A stretch of 64,000 nucleotides of DNA from Leptodontidium sp. MPI-SDFR-AT-0119 (lineage: Eukaryota; Ascomycota; Leotiomycetes; Helotiales; Leptodontidiaceae): the NCBI GenBank assembly GCA_020726505.1, contig JAHLEZ010000013.1, forward strand, positions 1,364,001 through 1,428,000, in the 5' to 3' direction. This document shows positions 12,901-25,230 of this stretch, one piece after another. How positions within the stretch are numbered: the stretch's first letter is position 1; each line of letters begins with the position of its first letter. The position numbers were made by a program, and so were the translations under genes. The notes under the pieces were generated by a model. It searched no databases. It had not been told where the DNA came from and saw only the letters and a program-made list of their open reading frames with translations.

Positions 12901-15900
12901 GGAAATCGCCCGATTTTTAATAACTCTTCGCAAGCTTAGTTTTATAACTCTAAGCGAGTACTACTAATTCAAGAACTAAGCACTTTAATACTTCGTTTAA
13001 GAGGGGCACTTATATAAGAGAGCTAATAACAAACTCTTAATTCGTTTAGTTATTAATAGGAAATTAGAACGCTATTGAGCCATTTCGGAATACTATAAGG
13101 AAAGCGAATATCAGGGACTAGAAGCGACTTATTATTATTTAGCTAAATGTTTCTTTTAGAGAGGGGCTTTCGAGGAATATAAAGTGTTTTATAAGACTTG
13201 CGAAGATTACTAAAAGAGGAAGGCGAGTAAAGAAGAGAATCCCCTTTACTTTATATAACTTATTAGAATATTTTAAAAGGTGCACTTTAATATTTACTAA
13301 GTTCTTATAATTAATAATAAAATAATATGTTTTATACTAGCGAAAGAGGATTTATTAGGCTAGCTTAAAAGAAGGCTACTTAAGATAGTAAAGTTTAAAG
13401 ATATTACTAAATTCTTATAAGAAGATATTATTAATAAGTATAGCCTTTTTAGAAGACTAGTAATTAATAAAGGACCTGAGAATTAGAAGACTATTAAGGA
13501 GTTTACGGCTAAGTATAAGATTAAGAGGATATAAATCTTAGCTTACAATTCGAAAGGCAATATTTTCGTAGAAAGAGGTTATTAGGATATTCTCGACGGA
13601 CTTTCAAAAGCAACGAAAAAAGGATTTCATCGCTAGACTCGAGTTTTCTATTATATTCTTTTCGCCTTTCGAACTTTAATTTATTAATTAATAAGTGTTA
13701 TTCTCTTCTTTTTATTATATAACAGGGAAGTATTTTTGCTATTAAAGAATCGATTCCCAGTTTGGCGTATATTTAACTACGGAGAGGTAAAGACAAGAGG
13801 GGACTTATTAGCTCTTTGCTACTAACAATTAGAACTCCGCGACACAAATATTTCCGAAATTATCTTATGAAAAAAGAGGTACAAAGAAAACGCGAAGGAG
13901 TATTAGGATCGGACGCGGGTTTTGAAAACCTAACCGATTAAGGAAAAAGATCTAGTTTTAGTATACGACGTGTAATAATTAATTGATTTATTAGCGGATA
14001 CGAAGCTTACTTATAAATAGCGGGGATTATACTAAGTATTAAAAGTCTACTTAAAGAAAGGCTATTATAGTCTCAAGAAGCTCGACGGGGCTAATCTTAA
14101 GGGTATCTTTATAGCCAATCGATTAAAGCGTTTTTATTAGCGAAATCGTACCTTATTTCTGTTAAATCTTAACCTAGAAACTAGCTCGAAAGAATTAAGT
14201 GGTAATTTAGACGGCAGCGATTATAAAAAGCCTTAAGTTTTAACAAAGTTACTAGCTTAGTAATATATATAACATTTACTACTAGGTTTACCTTTTAAAC
14301 TTTAAATTATTTTACTAATATTATTAAAGGAATAAAAGACGGCATATTAACGAGTCTTTAGTTAAGGATAAACAGGGATCTTTATTATTTAGAAACAAGG
14401 TCGTTTTTATTATAGTTAGGGATAAGTTTTATTAGTTTTATTATATTTTTGTTACCTTTGTTATACTTTTTTATAACTTTATACTTGTTTTATTACTTTT
14501 TAAGTTATTTTCTTAATATTACTAGTATTTCTGATTTCTTTTTTTTTACTTTATAAATTACTATATTATATTTACTCCTCTTACTACCTTTCCTTATAAT
14601 ACGCGACTAGTTTTCTCCCTTATTATTAATACGCTTATATACGCTCTCTTATTATTTTATTATTTAAGTTATAAACAGAAAATCGTTAATCACTTAAGTT
14701 TTATTTATTTGCCTTGTTTACTTTAAAATCACGTGTAAAGTTTATATTAAAAGTAAACATTATATAAAGGCGAATACTACCGTCTTAATTAAGAAGAAAG
14801 GGATAGCTTTTATTACACGTCACAGGTAAAGGAGAAGCTTACTAGCGCCATTTCCTAATTACTAAGCTCGAGTACGAATTATTTCTACGACTCCTTTTAC
14901 TTATTAGTACTTAAAACTTATACTAACTTTTTAGAAATTTAAGTTTTAGAAAAGTCTATTAAAAAAGATTTTTACTAAGTTAATATTAAGAAAATTTCTA
15001 GTTTTTTACTCGTAATCCCGGATCACGAGAAGAATTTCACTAAAAATAATACTGTAAAATACTACTTCTCCTAAATCGCAACTAATTAATCGTAATCCTA
15101 AATTATTAAGATCAGTAGCTAATAAAGCTAAGGTTAAGGTAATTATTAATAAAGCTAAGGATTAAGCTCTTACTAAGAAGACTAACGCGGGCCCACTAAA
15201 TGACTCCCGGCCTTTTAGCGCTTTGTCTAATCTTAGTTTATTTAAAGTTCTTAGTACTAATAATACCCCTAAGAAAAAGAGTAGTTCGACGAAATTAAGA
15301 CCCTCTAAACCGATTACTAATTTTAATAATGAAATTGAAATCCTCGGCAACTCTTTCTTTAAAGAGACCTTATAAAGAAATAAAGGCAAAGAGCTTATTA
15401 AACACAATAATTTAAGATTATAAAATATCTTTATTCTCTTTTAAAAAAAAACCTTAACTTCTTTAAATTAAGTTAAAGTTATATTAAATAAGCTTAATCT
15501 AAATAAAGGCGCACGCTTAGTTTATATAACTAATTATAACTTACGTAGTGTACTAAAGCTTGCGGATGATTCTCTTGTTACTTACTATAATAAAGCCCTA
15601 TATACCGCTTTAAGAGTCAAAGGATTTAGCCTAATAAACTACGAACTAAAGAATAATTCGATCTTTAATCGGGTAGCTATAATTAAAGCTAAACGTAATA
15701 AGAAAACTAAAAGTAAGAACAAGATCTAAAGACTTTATATTACTAATTAATCACGGATATTTATTAAGGATTATATAAAACAGATTTCTAACTAAAAGAG
15801 ACTTAAATCACTTGTTACCTTACTAAAAGTAATAATACCTTTCTTACGCTTTATTTAAGCCTTAAATAAGTACATTTTCTAAAACGAATAGAACTAGAAA

Positions 15901-18900
15901 ATTGGCTTAAAGACTTACGAAAAGTCTCGTAATAAGATCAGACTTAACTTATTTAACTTAAATAATTACTTCTTTAATTAAAATAAACTAACCTTTATAT
16001 TTAATATTAGTATCCTCCTATCGGCTTTAGCGTTAACTAAGGTCTTTCTTAAAGTCTCTTAATATAATTTACTTATTCCCGTTAGTTAGCCTAATTTAGG
16101 CCCTCCCCTAAACTCTTTAAACGAAACGGAACCCTTTTAATTCGTAGTTATTAAGGACAATAAGAAAAATAAGCCTTAAACCGCCGTAGATAATTATAAT
16201 CTTAGATTATAGGTCCCCTTCTTTAGTTAAGCGATTATTGACTTTGCTAAAACCTTAACCTTAGTTGTGTCTAGTTTAAATACTTCTACAGTAACCCCTA
16301 AATTAACTAATGACTTACCTTATACTACTGCCCCCGTGGCCTCGTTAACTTAAATTAATATTAGCGCCACGAAGCTAAAAGCTTTAAGCGTTAATATTAG
16401 CGACGAAAATTTAATACTTATAATTAAAGCTAAAGAACTAATTATAGTTAATTATAATCCCGGATTATTATTAAATAAAACGAAAATTATACTAGAACGC
16501 TAAGAGGAAAAATTAGCTAATATTACCTTAAGTACTTTAGTTAATACGACCTTAAAGGGCAAGGAGATAGCTAGCGCCTAAGCCAACGCGACAAAGGTTA
16601 TTAAAGGATTAAAGATAGTAAATATTAAAGGCAAGAGAAAGGAAGTCGTTAAAGGAACCGTCTTAAATCTTTTAAAAGACCTTTAGGATTTCCTATTAAA
16701 GCTTTATATATTCTAAATTTAAAGAGTAAAGTAAAATGAAGCTATTTTAAAAGTTTCGACTAGTAATAAAGCCAAAATAACTACTATTAATTCTTAGACT
16801 ATTCGCTATAGTTAAAAGATTAAAGCTCTCTTAAACACAAGATTAAAATCTTCTTTCGTTCTCGATTTAGTTTACCCCTAATTACTTAATTATAATCCTA
16901 GATCACGGGGTCTAGTAAAGTCTAAAGTTCCTCTACTAAAAGCTTATAATAAAGATAAGGTGAAGCTAAATAAGGGCACTTGTTTGTGTAATATCCCTAA
17001 AGTTATAAAATATACTTTAAAATTTAGTAATTTATATAAAATTAATATTCTCCTTAAAGTTCGCGTTAAGTTTAAATAATTCTTAAACTTAAACGATTTT
17101 AACGAATATTAAGAAGGCAAGGAGGGAAATTATATATATAAGTTTTATTTAGTAAAGTATAAAGATTATTATAAGATCCTTTATAAGTTAAGAAAAGTGA
17201 TTACTTTAGTTATAAACTTATAATAAATATATAACGAATTTAGTAAACTAGAGACCTTTCGATTAAATTTAATATACTTACACCTTTTTAAAAAGTCTAA
17301 ATCTACTAAGGCTGTTTAGTAATAAGTCTAGCTTAGATACTTTAAGTTTAAGCTTAACGCGACCGTTATAAGAAAAGCTTCTTTTCTTAAGTAAGACTAA
17401 AAGAATAATCTTTAATACTTAGACTTAAAAATCATTGCGACTTTTTAAAACAAGGGAGTAAGTTAGGTTAAGTAAGAACTTGGAGTTAAATATATCTTTA
17501 AGAAAATCAAAGGTTATTTAATATTGTAGTAACTTTTTACTAAGGAGATGAAAATATACTGCTTCCACCACCGAGCTCTTAAAAAGACTTATCCCCCGAC
17601 TACGTTTTTTTATAATATAATATATAACGTGTCTTAATAACTTCTACGCTAAGATTATAAACTATATCTTCTAGCCCTTGCTTATCGCAAGGATAGTAAC
17701 GCTAAGCTAGTAGTATACCCTAATATTCTTATTTATTCACTAGTAAGGTCTACTAAAGAGACTATATTTACTAAAGTAAATTCAAAGAACCTAAAATTAG
17801 TAAGAAAAGACCTTAATCCCGGATTATATATTTTTAGATTCTTTATATTAAAACTAAATAAGCGGATTCTAGATTATTAAGTTCTTTTAATCGCTTAGAT
17901 TTCCTTTAGACATATTCAGGAAGTTTTAGGATTGTTTGATTATATTAAATACTTTTTATAAAAGAAGGCGCCGCTAAGATTTTAACTTATTATAAAGAGA
18001 AAGAATAAAATCCTTTAGAAGTATAAAGTTATTTTAAAGAATACTAATAAATTCTTTTACTTAATCTTAAGAAACTCGTTGCCTCGTACCCTCTTAACTA
18101 AGTAAGGATTTGTTACTAAGTTTTTATTTATTAATTATAGCGACTTTAAAGGATTTATAATTTTTTTTAATAATTACACTATTATTCTTAATAATAAATT
18201 ACTAAAGACAGGGGTTTCTTATAAAGATCTCTTAACTAGTGTAGTTTATAAAGAGATACTATTACAGCCTTGTTAGGCAACCCTAGAAAGCACTTACGCG
18301 CCTTTCGTAGCTATTATCTTTATTACGGGGTTAAGCCCCCTTTCTAAAGCAATTATTAATCGACTCCCTTAGTTTAACCCCTTTATTATAATTAAGGCTC
18401 GGAAGTTATTTGCTCTTAAATCTTTAAAGCTTTAGATATACTTAACTAAGTATTACTTAGACTAGAGTCGAATTAAATACTAAGCCTAAAAGACAATAGA
18501 GGCGATAAAGAAGGAGTTATATAATACTAAATCTTAGGCTTAAAATAGCTAAAGCTTATTTTTTATTCTTATGAATAACTTTATCGACCTTATAACTTTA
18601 GAGTTTATTAGTAAGATAAAGTATAATATCTTTTTAAAGGAACTAATAAAGGATATAAGTAACGGAAAAGGACTAGCTAGTTATAATCCCGGATCACCGG
18701 ATAAAGCTAAGAAAGCTAAGGATAAAGAAATCGAAAGCCTAGGATAAGAACCCTTTTCTTATAATCCCGGATTATTAAATAAAAACGATTCTAGTTAATA
18801 ACTTAAGGCTAACTTATTAAAGGAAATGAACTAATAAAATTCGGTTATAAATGCTAAGTAGCTTAAAACTCTTAACTTAAAAGATAAGGGAAATGTTAAA

Positions 18901-19311
18901 CAAATAAACCTAAATAAAACTATTAAGGGCTAAGTAAAAGCTAAGATTAAGACGAAGTTTAACCCCCTTAAGAGAAAAAAGAAATCGCCCTAATCTTTAA
19001 GGGATATTCGGCTTACTATTACCCTTAAGTCTTTATCTTTAAGTGTACTTTTAATTATCACGAGTCTAACTACTTTACTAGAGCCGTTCACTTCTTCCGG
19101 ATCTTAAACCGTTTCGTCTTATTTATCTAGTAAAGAGCTTACTAAATCTAATCGACTTACACGGGCTGCTACTAGAAATATCAATTACTCCACGCTTACT
19201 ATGCTAGAGTCTCTAACCTTTTAAACTAAGGGCTCTAATAAACACAAGATCGATAAACCAAATAACCTAAAGGGGAAGAAGGCTAAGAAATAAGTTATAA
19301 TCTAGGATTAT
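8084..19311. repeat. Dispersed 15-bp palindrome, twelve copies within Gypsy-C
   Basis: Copies are at 8084, 10811, 10916, 12839, 15012, 15092 (degenerate), 16454, 16892, 17813, 18683, 18761 and 19297 (start positions). The inferred unmutated form is GTGATCCSGGATCAC. Most present copies show the RIP product, for example ATAATCCCGGATTAT or GTAATCCCGGATCAC. The two half-sites pair perfectly around one central base. I saw no copy outside this element in the window. Confidence 0.75.
10300..13960 (+). pseudogene. Gypsy-C pol (protease side, RT, RNase H, integrase), RIP-degraded
   Basis: A short open piece at 10457-10645 lies in the protease region. RT is visible at about 11550-11900: LPQGA is present, and the catalytic FLDDI motif survives as YINDIK near 11880. 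RNase H is visible at about 12540-12740, with ETDAKVLV, then a KYILGTKNTAADRLSR segment. Integrase follows at about 12950-13640, with LVINKGPEN and a YNSKGNIFVERG motif that corresponds to the third catalytic residue block. All are in plus-strand frames with stops from CAG/CAA/TGG. The order RT-RNase H-integrase identifies Ty3/Gypsy. Confidence 0.75.
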
Positions 19312-19380
19312 AAAATAAAACCGCCGATAAACGAAAAATGTTTTCTTTTTATATATAAATTATTTAAGATAGCCTAAATT
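14900..19380 (+). pseudogene. Large extra coding region downstream of Gypsy-C integrase, unknown product
   Basis: After the integrase, the plus strand continues for about 4.5 kb with protein-like, Lys/Ser/Asn-rich text interrupted essentially by TAG/TAA only. If those are read as Gln/Trp it would encode well over 1000 residues. I recognise no domain. The stretch near 18640-18800 is clearly coding in style (repeated SYNPG followed by DKAKKAKDKEIES). At least eight palindrome copies fall inside it, and several encode N-P-G-S-type peptides. It could be an envelope-like or captured gene, or a second gag-like protein. Ordinary Gypsy elements of 5-8 kb lack this region. Confidence 0.4.
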
Positions 19381-19498
19381 CAAGCGGGCCTTTTTCTTTT
19401 TTCTTTTTTCTTGCTTTTATTAGTCTAACCCTTATTAAGCTTCGATGACTAGGCTTAGGCTATAGTCTAGGGCGACTACTATTATAATTAGGGACGGA

Positions 19499-19717
19499 TA
19501 TTAAGCGGCTATTAGGGCTAGCTTTCGTTATAAAGCCTAAGGCTTTTAAGGCATGAACTAAATTGCCTTTAGGGTAGTATAAGAGGTCTTACTAAGTTGT
19601 ATTTTAGAAAAAAATGAAGACTTTTTCCACCTTCTATTAAAGACCTAGTGCCCTAAAGGGTTTAGCCTTTAGTGCTCTATACCTTATTCTAGAGTTTTCG
19701 TTTATACTCTCTTAATA
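19499..19717 (+). repeat. 3' LTR of Gypsy-C
   Basis: 219-bp direct repeat of 7341-7559, preceded by a purine-rich GGGACGGA and followed by GTAT. Its internal sequence is slightly less mutated than that of the left LTR. Confidence 0.85.
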
Positions 19718-19721
19718 GTAT

Positions 19722-22700
19722 TAGTTCGCAACTGTCTTTAGGGGTTATTATTGTTAATACTCTAGTTAAAGAAATAGACTTTTAAATTATAAACACAGAT
19801 ATCTTATTTTTAGTTTACTTATAATAACTAAATACACTAAATACATAGTATAACAATTTACGTAATATCTTGATTTAAGGCGATAAGAAGTACTTAATTA
19901 TATAAAAGTATAAGTATTTATAGTTACTTTTAGATTAATATTATTAATTACTAGACACTTCTATTAAAACAATAAATACATATTACTTAATTAAACTAGA
20001 AATACGTCGGCTTTATAGGCGTTTTAGACACCTTTTAGTAAAACGTTTATAGTACTTATTAAACTAAGCTAGCCATAAGTATAACTCGGAAATTATATTA
20101 AGGGTTAAAGAGATGTGTGAGTATTGCCAGAAATATACAAATACTCTATATAAGTTCCGCTTTAAGTTATAAGACGACGTCGACTTCAATTATATAGTCT
20201 ATATTAATATCGCGATATTTAGAGAATAATATACCCTTTATATAATAAATAAGGTAACAGGTTTTAATACGGCGAAACTACTCTAAAAGGCCCCTAGTTC
20301 GGCTACGGCTTAGGCTACTTTTAACATATTTAAGTTAATATAAATTAATATATACTTTAAACCTCTAGATTTTGTTGTATACAATTATAATACTAATTTT
20401 AATTTTAAGGAGTTTCGGAGTATATTTAGATCTATAAATAGTACCCTCAAGCTAGTACTTATAAAGGCACACTATTTAATTAATAAAATTAAGCGATATT
20501 ACCGCCTACTTTGCTATACTTATAAAATTGTTATAAAAGAGCACCCTAAGTTAAGCGATAAAGACTAACTATAAATAGTAGTAAAAGTAATAAATAATAT
20601 AGTTAAACTTAATAAACTTATCTTTATATTACTTATTTTTAATATATACCCTAAAATAATAGAGTTAAACTCCTCAAATTTATTAGTCGAGTAACGTGTG
20701 GCTACGATTAAGAAAGTTATAAAAGAAGTATAGAAAATCTATATTATATATAAAGTTAATAATACGTTAATTATATAAAACAGCCCCGGAATTACTTATA
20801 TTCACGATCTCTACTTTAATAATTAAGTTTTAATGTACTAAGAGAGTAAAAAATAAATAAGACCTTATGATTTCTTAAGTATTAAGGGGGAATTATATAA
20901 AATTAACATAAGAAATAAAAGAATACGTATATTTAAATTAATAATAGTTTGTCCTTTTAAAATAAAGACCTTTAGTATTAAATAATAAAAAGAAAACGTA
21001 TTAAAGGATATTTATAAGTAATATTTAAGATTCTTAATTAAAAACGCCACTAAAATAATACTAAACTTTCCCCGAATTATTATTTAAATTTTATTTACAA
21101 AACACATTTTAGATTTATTAATTATTAATAAAGATTACGATATTAAAGTGTTTTTAATTAAGAAGAAGACAAGGGATTAGAGTTATTTATTAAACTTTGT
21201 GTTAAAGGGAAAATTATAGCGCTTAAACTATTATTTTAATAGTCTTAAAGGATAAAATATAAAATACTTATTAAAAGGGGTGTTTTTATATTTATTTATA
21301 AGGACAACCTTAAAGTAAGAGGCTATTATATTTTTAAGTCAAGAATAATAAATAAAGTTAAAGACAAGGAGACGTCAGCTTTATATAAGAAGTCAAGATT
21401 AGTAATTTAATACTTTAATAATAAAGGGAAGAGAGAGATTTTAACTTAGTCTCTAATAATTTAATAATTTAATTAACAGTTACTTATATTTTTAGCCGTT
21501 ATCGTTAAATACTTAAATCGCCTCTAAAACTAGTCTAAATCCCATTCAATTATTAAAGACATCACTTAAGCCTACGTCTAAGTAGAGATAAGGCTTCTCT
21601 AAGACATTTTTATATAACTACTAAAAGAGATCACAAGAGATTTCCCTCTTAATATAATATTTATAGTAGTATTATTATTATATAATATACTTAAGTCCAG
21701 AAACTATTAATTTAATATATATTATAAATATTATGTAGAGAACCTATAAATAAAGACATTAATATATAACTTATATTTATTAACTAGTACTAAAGAAAGC
21801 TGTGACTTTAAAGTTATAAGAATATAAATAGACGACACTTTAATTCTAAGAAATAAGGACTTCTTAATAAGAGAGTAAAATAAGATTACTAAGGCTAGTT
21901 TTTTAATAAAGCCGATATAAGTACTACTTCTTACTAAAACTATTACGTTTAATAAGTATATTATTGCTATAAATAGAGATAACCTTTATATATCTTAGAA
22001 AGGTTAAGGAGTAAGGCTAGAGCTAATTAACGCAAAGAAAGAGGACTATAAGAAGGCTTATAAAAAGTAACGAGCTCGTACAGCCTATTTTACTACTATT
22101 TATTAATTAAAAGTAATATTTAATCTCTTAGTCGTAGCGTAACACTAAGATCTAATAAAAGACGACGTTAAGGCCTTAAACTTACGCCTTAAATAGTAAA
22201 TAGACAACCTAAAAAGAGAACTATAATACGTATTAATTAACTTATAATTTATAAAGGTTTACGTTTTTATAAATAGTTCTTTTACTAATAATAAAGACTT
22301 ACGTTTATAAATAAGTTTCGTATTAGTAATTAGTGCCGAAATAATAAGGGATACGTAATTTACTTTGACTAATAATATTGTGTATATTAACTTAATAAAA
22401 TATAAGAGAGTAACTTGTGTAATACTTACATTAGAGTTATATATTATAGTAACTAGTATTAATATATTAATTTCTCTTAGTATTACTATTAATATAATAA
22501 TTAATAAGCTTAGTATCTCACGTCTTCTTACTATTATTTACATAGATTCTTTGTCCCTTTATAAGTATATTATCAAGCTTAGTATAACAAAAGAAAAGCG
22601 CCTAATAATTAATATTATAGTTGTTCGTTAATTATACGAGCGTAGAACGCTAACGGAGGTTCAATAGATTAATAGCACTAATAATCTTACTAACGCTATA

Positions 22701-22800
22701 ACAAAGAGTACTCTAAATAAGGCTCTTCGGGATTTTATTAATATAAATATCTTTACTATTAAAATAGAAGGTTAAGTTTAACGGTTAACTAGAGTTAATT
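19722..22800 (+). pseudogene. Copia-B pol 3' part: integrase, RT, RNase H, RIP-degraded
   Basis: The plus strand reads through stops as a fungal Copia polyprotein. The integrase zinc finger second half is CEYCQKY (from about 20116), with a core around 20170-20520. An RT segment lies at about 21250-21500, with IFKSRIINKVKDKE followed by KKSRLVI. RNase H runs up to about 22790, with the remnant of an IDSLSLYKYIIKL motif and a closing RWIN-like segment. A piece from 22365 to 22631 is open by chance of few target codons; it is the RNase H part, not a separate gene. The integrase-before-RT order identifies Copia. Confidence 0.75.
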
Positions 22801-24265
22801 TAAATTAATAATAAAGGGGTTTCTTATACTCGTTAAATTTTTATATATTTCCTTATAAATCTTATTTTTATTAATTTATTACTTGCGATTATTTTTATAT
22901 TTAATTAATTTATAAAGTCAAAAATACACTCGATTTGGTTTTAAATACCTTTTAATTTAAAGTACTAATAGGCGGCCTTATAATAACACTTTAATAAAAA
23001 TAAACTACTAGTTTTATTATAAAAGGCTACTCTTATATAGTAATATAAAAAAAGTGCCGTTATAAAGGACTTATTATAAAGTTAATCCGAAATAAGGTTA
23101 AATCCTTTATATATATATATTAAGGAGAGGTTCTTTCTTTTTCCCTTCCTCTTCTCTCGCGTTATAAGGGCGACTTTAGTAGAGACGCTTAATAAGAATA
23201 TTATCCTCACCGCCGTTCTTCTTATTACGCTTAATAATAATAAAAGAGGTAATAGTAAGGAGTTAGTTTAAGACTAATACTATCTCTTATAATATAAAGT
23301 ATTAATACTTAAGAGCCTTAATATTAAAAAGGAATAAGGGGGTTAACTTATTACTTACGAGCTAGTTAAACTAGCGATTTCCTAGTATATAACGCGAGTT
23401 TTTTCTAATAACGTTAATAACAACTCTTTAGTAGTCTTTAATATACTAATAACAACAACTAATAATGTTAAATTAATTAATTTAGTAGTAATAATAATAG
23501 TTTCTTTATCTTTCGCCTTAAGGGCGGTAACTAAACGAAAGTATTTTTCGGCAATAAGTTACAAAATCTATTATATATTAGTAATTATATATCCGGAGTA
23601 CTTTCGGCGAGGATTTAAATATAATTTAAAATAAAAAAGAAAATAAGAGTACTTACTAAGTTACACCGGGACTTCTTCTTTATATAATATACGCACTTCT
23701 TACTCTTAGGATTATTAAAGGAGTAATTATAAGATAAGTTCTTTATAGTAAGGCGGACACACTAAATATAGTATTTGTAATAAGCGAGGTCGAGCGCTCT
23801 AGTAAGTATTAGTATAGGTATTATTTTTAGTTAATATATTATTTCCCTACTAAACTATCTCTGAAAAGTATATTTACTTTTAAGTTATTTATTTAATTTA
23901 ATATAGTCTTTTTAGAAATGTTAGTTTTAAGTTATATTAAGCGAATTTAAGAGATTAGAAAGTAATATACGTATAATAGTTATATGTGTATTTACTAAAG
24001 AGATTCTAAATCTTTAGGGGGAGGCGATATATATATATCTATCACGTTATATAATACTAGGGGTTCTTATTATTACTAGTTCTCGCTTAACTTCGCTACT
24101 ACGTATCGCTAGATTTAGACCCCTTTCGGGACACTTTTGGGCTAGGCATAAACGTTATTAAATACTCTGTTATTTTCTTTTGTTTATTATTGTTGTTTTT
24201 TATATTACTAGTTATTTACTTTTATATTATATTAGAAATAGTCTTTCTAAAAGAAGTTTTGCCTA
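22801..24265 (+). other. 3' untranslated or accessory region of Copia-B
   Basis: Between the RNase H end and the 3' LTR lie 1.46 kb without an open frame. On the plus strand a decayed reading at about 23140-23860 ends in a piece resembling a Cys-rich module (spacing like C-x2-C-x5-C, with two cysteines apparently lost by G-to-A change, near 23770-23800). This may be a remnant of an accessory protein, but the evidence is weak. Confidence 0.35.
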
Positions 24266-24521
24266 TATTAGTTTATAAGTCTTTATATAAATATACTTTA
24301 ATTTAGAAAAGGGGGTGCGAGTTAAAGTTAAGGGTTAAAGCCTAGCTAGACTAGTTTTAGTGGATATTCGGTGGGGTTTCGTAATATATAGTCTAGCTCT
24401 TCTCGTACTCTCTTAGAAAATATATAGATTTTGAATCACACTTTATTACTTTATCGCTATATACGTATTTAAAATATATTCACACTTACGGCGTGGTATA
24501 TAAACTAGTACTGCACCGACA
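24266..24521 (+). repeat. 3' LTR of Copia-B
   Basis: 256-bp partner of 4590-4845, less mutated at its right end, where it reads GCACCGACA. It is followed by the target duplication ACTAC at 24522-24526. Confidence 0.85.
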
Positions 24522-24526
24522 ACTAC

Positions 24527-25230
24527 TTATAGAGCCTCCTCGTAATTGAGTTTCTTTATTGCCGTAACTAGAGGCTTTAAGTTAACTAAATCTTAAGAAG
24601 TCCTTAACTTAATGTTATTAAGTAACTAAAAAGGAGATAACCGGCCTAAGGACTCGTGTAATAATATTAATTAAGTGATATTTATAATTAGTAAGAGGTT
24701 ATTTTAATTATTTTAGTAATAATAATAAAAGGGGCGAAGCTATTACTTAATATATTAGTTCGTTACTTCTATTTAGCTGTTAACGTTTAAGTTATACACT
24801 ATCGTAAGCTTTATTTTAGTTTTAAGGATATAATAATACTTTTTCTAAAAGGAGGAGACAAATTAAGGTCTTTAGTCCGAGATAATAAAGTTTAATATAT
24901 TAAAGTGTCAGGTTTAATAAACAAGGAAGAGAATAACTATACTTTTCGTAATAATTATATTATTATAAGGTATTAAGACTAACTTCTTAAATAAGCAGTC
25001 GATAATAACTATAACAAAGTTATAATCGTATTAGTCTAGTAGTAGCTTTATAAAGTCTATTGTGAGGTATTAGTACGGCCGAGCGGGGATTAATAGGGGG
25101 TATAAGAAACTAAGAGTCTTATCTCTATAGGCTTTTTGTTAAGAATAATTATAGTTTACTACGTATTGAGCTATATTTATAATAAGGCTATTTTAATAGT
25201 ATTTACGACTTAGTAATGCCTTTATTTTTT
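24527..25230 (-). pseudogene. Gypsy-A integrase catalytic core, RIP-degraded and 5' truncated
   Basis: On the minus strand, past RIP stops, this reads as a Ty3/Gypsy integrase core, with a segment like YNFVIVIID-x-LFKK, a PDTLI...SPPFRK block matching the second catalytic aspartate region, and a YNLNVNSQIEV block matching the Glu region. It continues at 3930-4584 beyond the Copia-B insertion. Upstream parts (RT, gag, 5' LTR) are missing, because the GC-balanced island begins at about 25230. The island border therefore cuts through this element. Confidence 0.65.

Larger units (their letters stand above)
7341..19717 (+). mobile_element. Gypsy-C LTR retrotransposon, unusually long (12.4 kb), nested in Copia-B
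   Basis: Direct LTRs of 219 bp (7341-7559 and 19499-19717) have RIP-altered TGTTAAG...CTTAACA ends and are flanked by GTAT (7337-7340 and 19718-19721; AGTAT if the last LTR base is shared). The interior reads, on the plus strand, as Gag, a protease-side region, reverse transcriptase, RNase H and integrase, the Ty3/Gypsy order, up to about 13950. A further coding-like stretch of about 4.5 kb follows up to the polypurine side of the right LTR. All frames contain RIP stops. Twelve copies of a 15-bp palindrome occur only within this element. Confidence 0.85.
4590..24521 (+). mobile_element. Copia-B LTR retrotransposon (about 7.55 kb) split by a nested Gypsy
   Basis: Direct 256-bp LTRs at 4590-4845 and 24266-24521 are flanked by the target duplication ACTAC (4585-4589 and 24522-24526). 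Removing the nested element 7341-19717 and one copy of its duplication leaves about 7.55 kb, a normal Copia length. On the plus strand the left part reads as Gag with a decayed zinc knuckle, and the right part as integrase, reverse transcriptase and RNase H, the Copia gene order. Every frame carries many TAG/TAA codons, so the element is dead. It interrupts the integrase gene of Gypsy-A. Confidence 0.85.

Noticed and set aside
15162..15407. Minus-strand open frame of 81 codons
   Set aside because: Shadow of the plus-strand extra ORF of Gypsy-C; RIP leaves the opposite strand with fewer stops by chance.
22365..22631. Open frame of 88 codons as a separate membrane-like protein
   Set aside because: It lies in the RNase H part of Copia-B, in register with the decayed polyprotein; hydrophobicity comes from RIP-driven Ile/Leu/Tyr codons.
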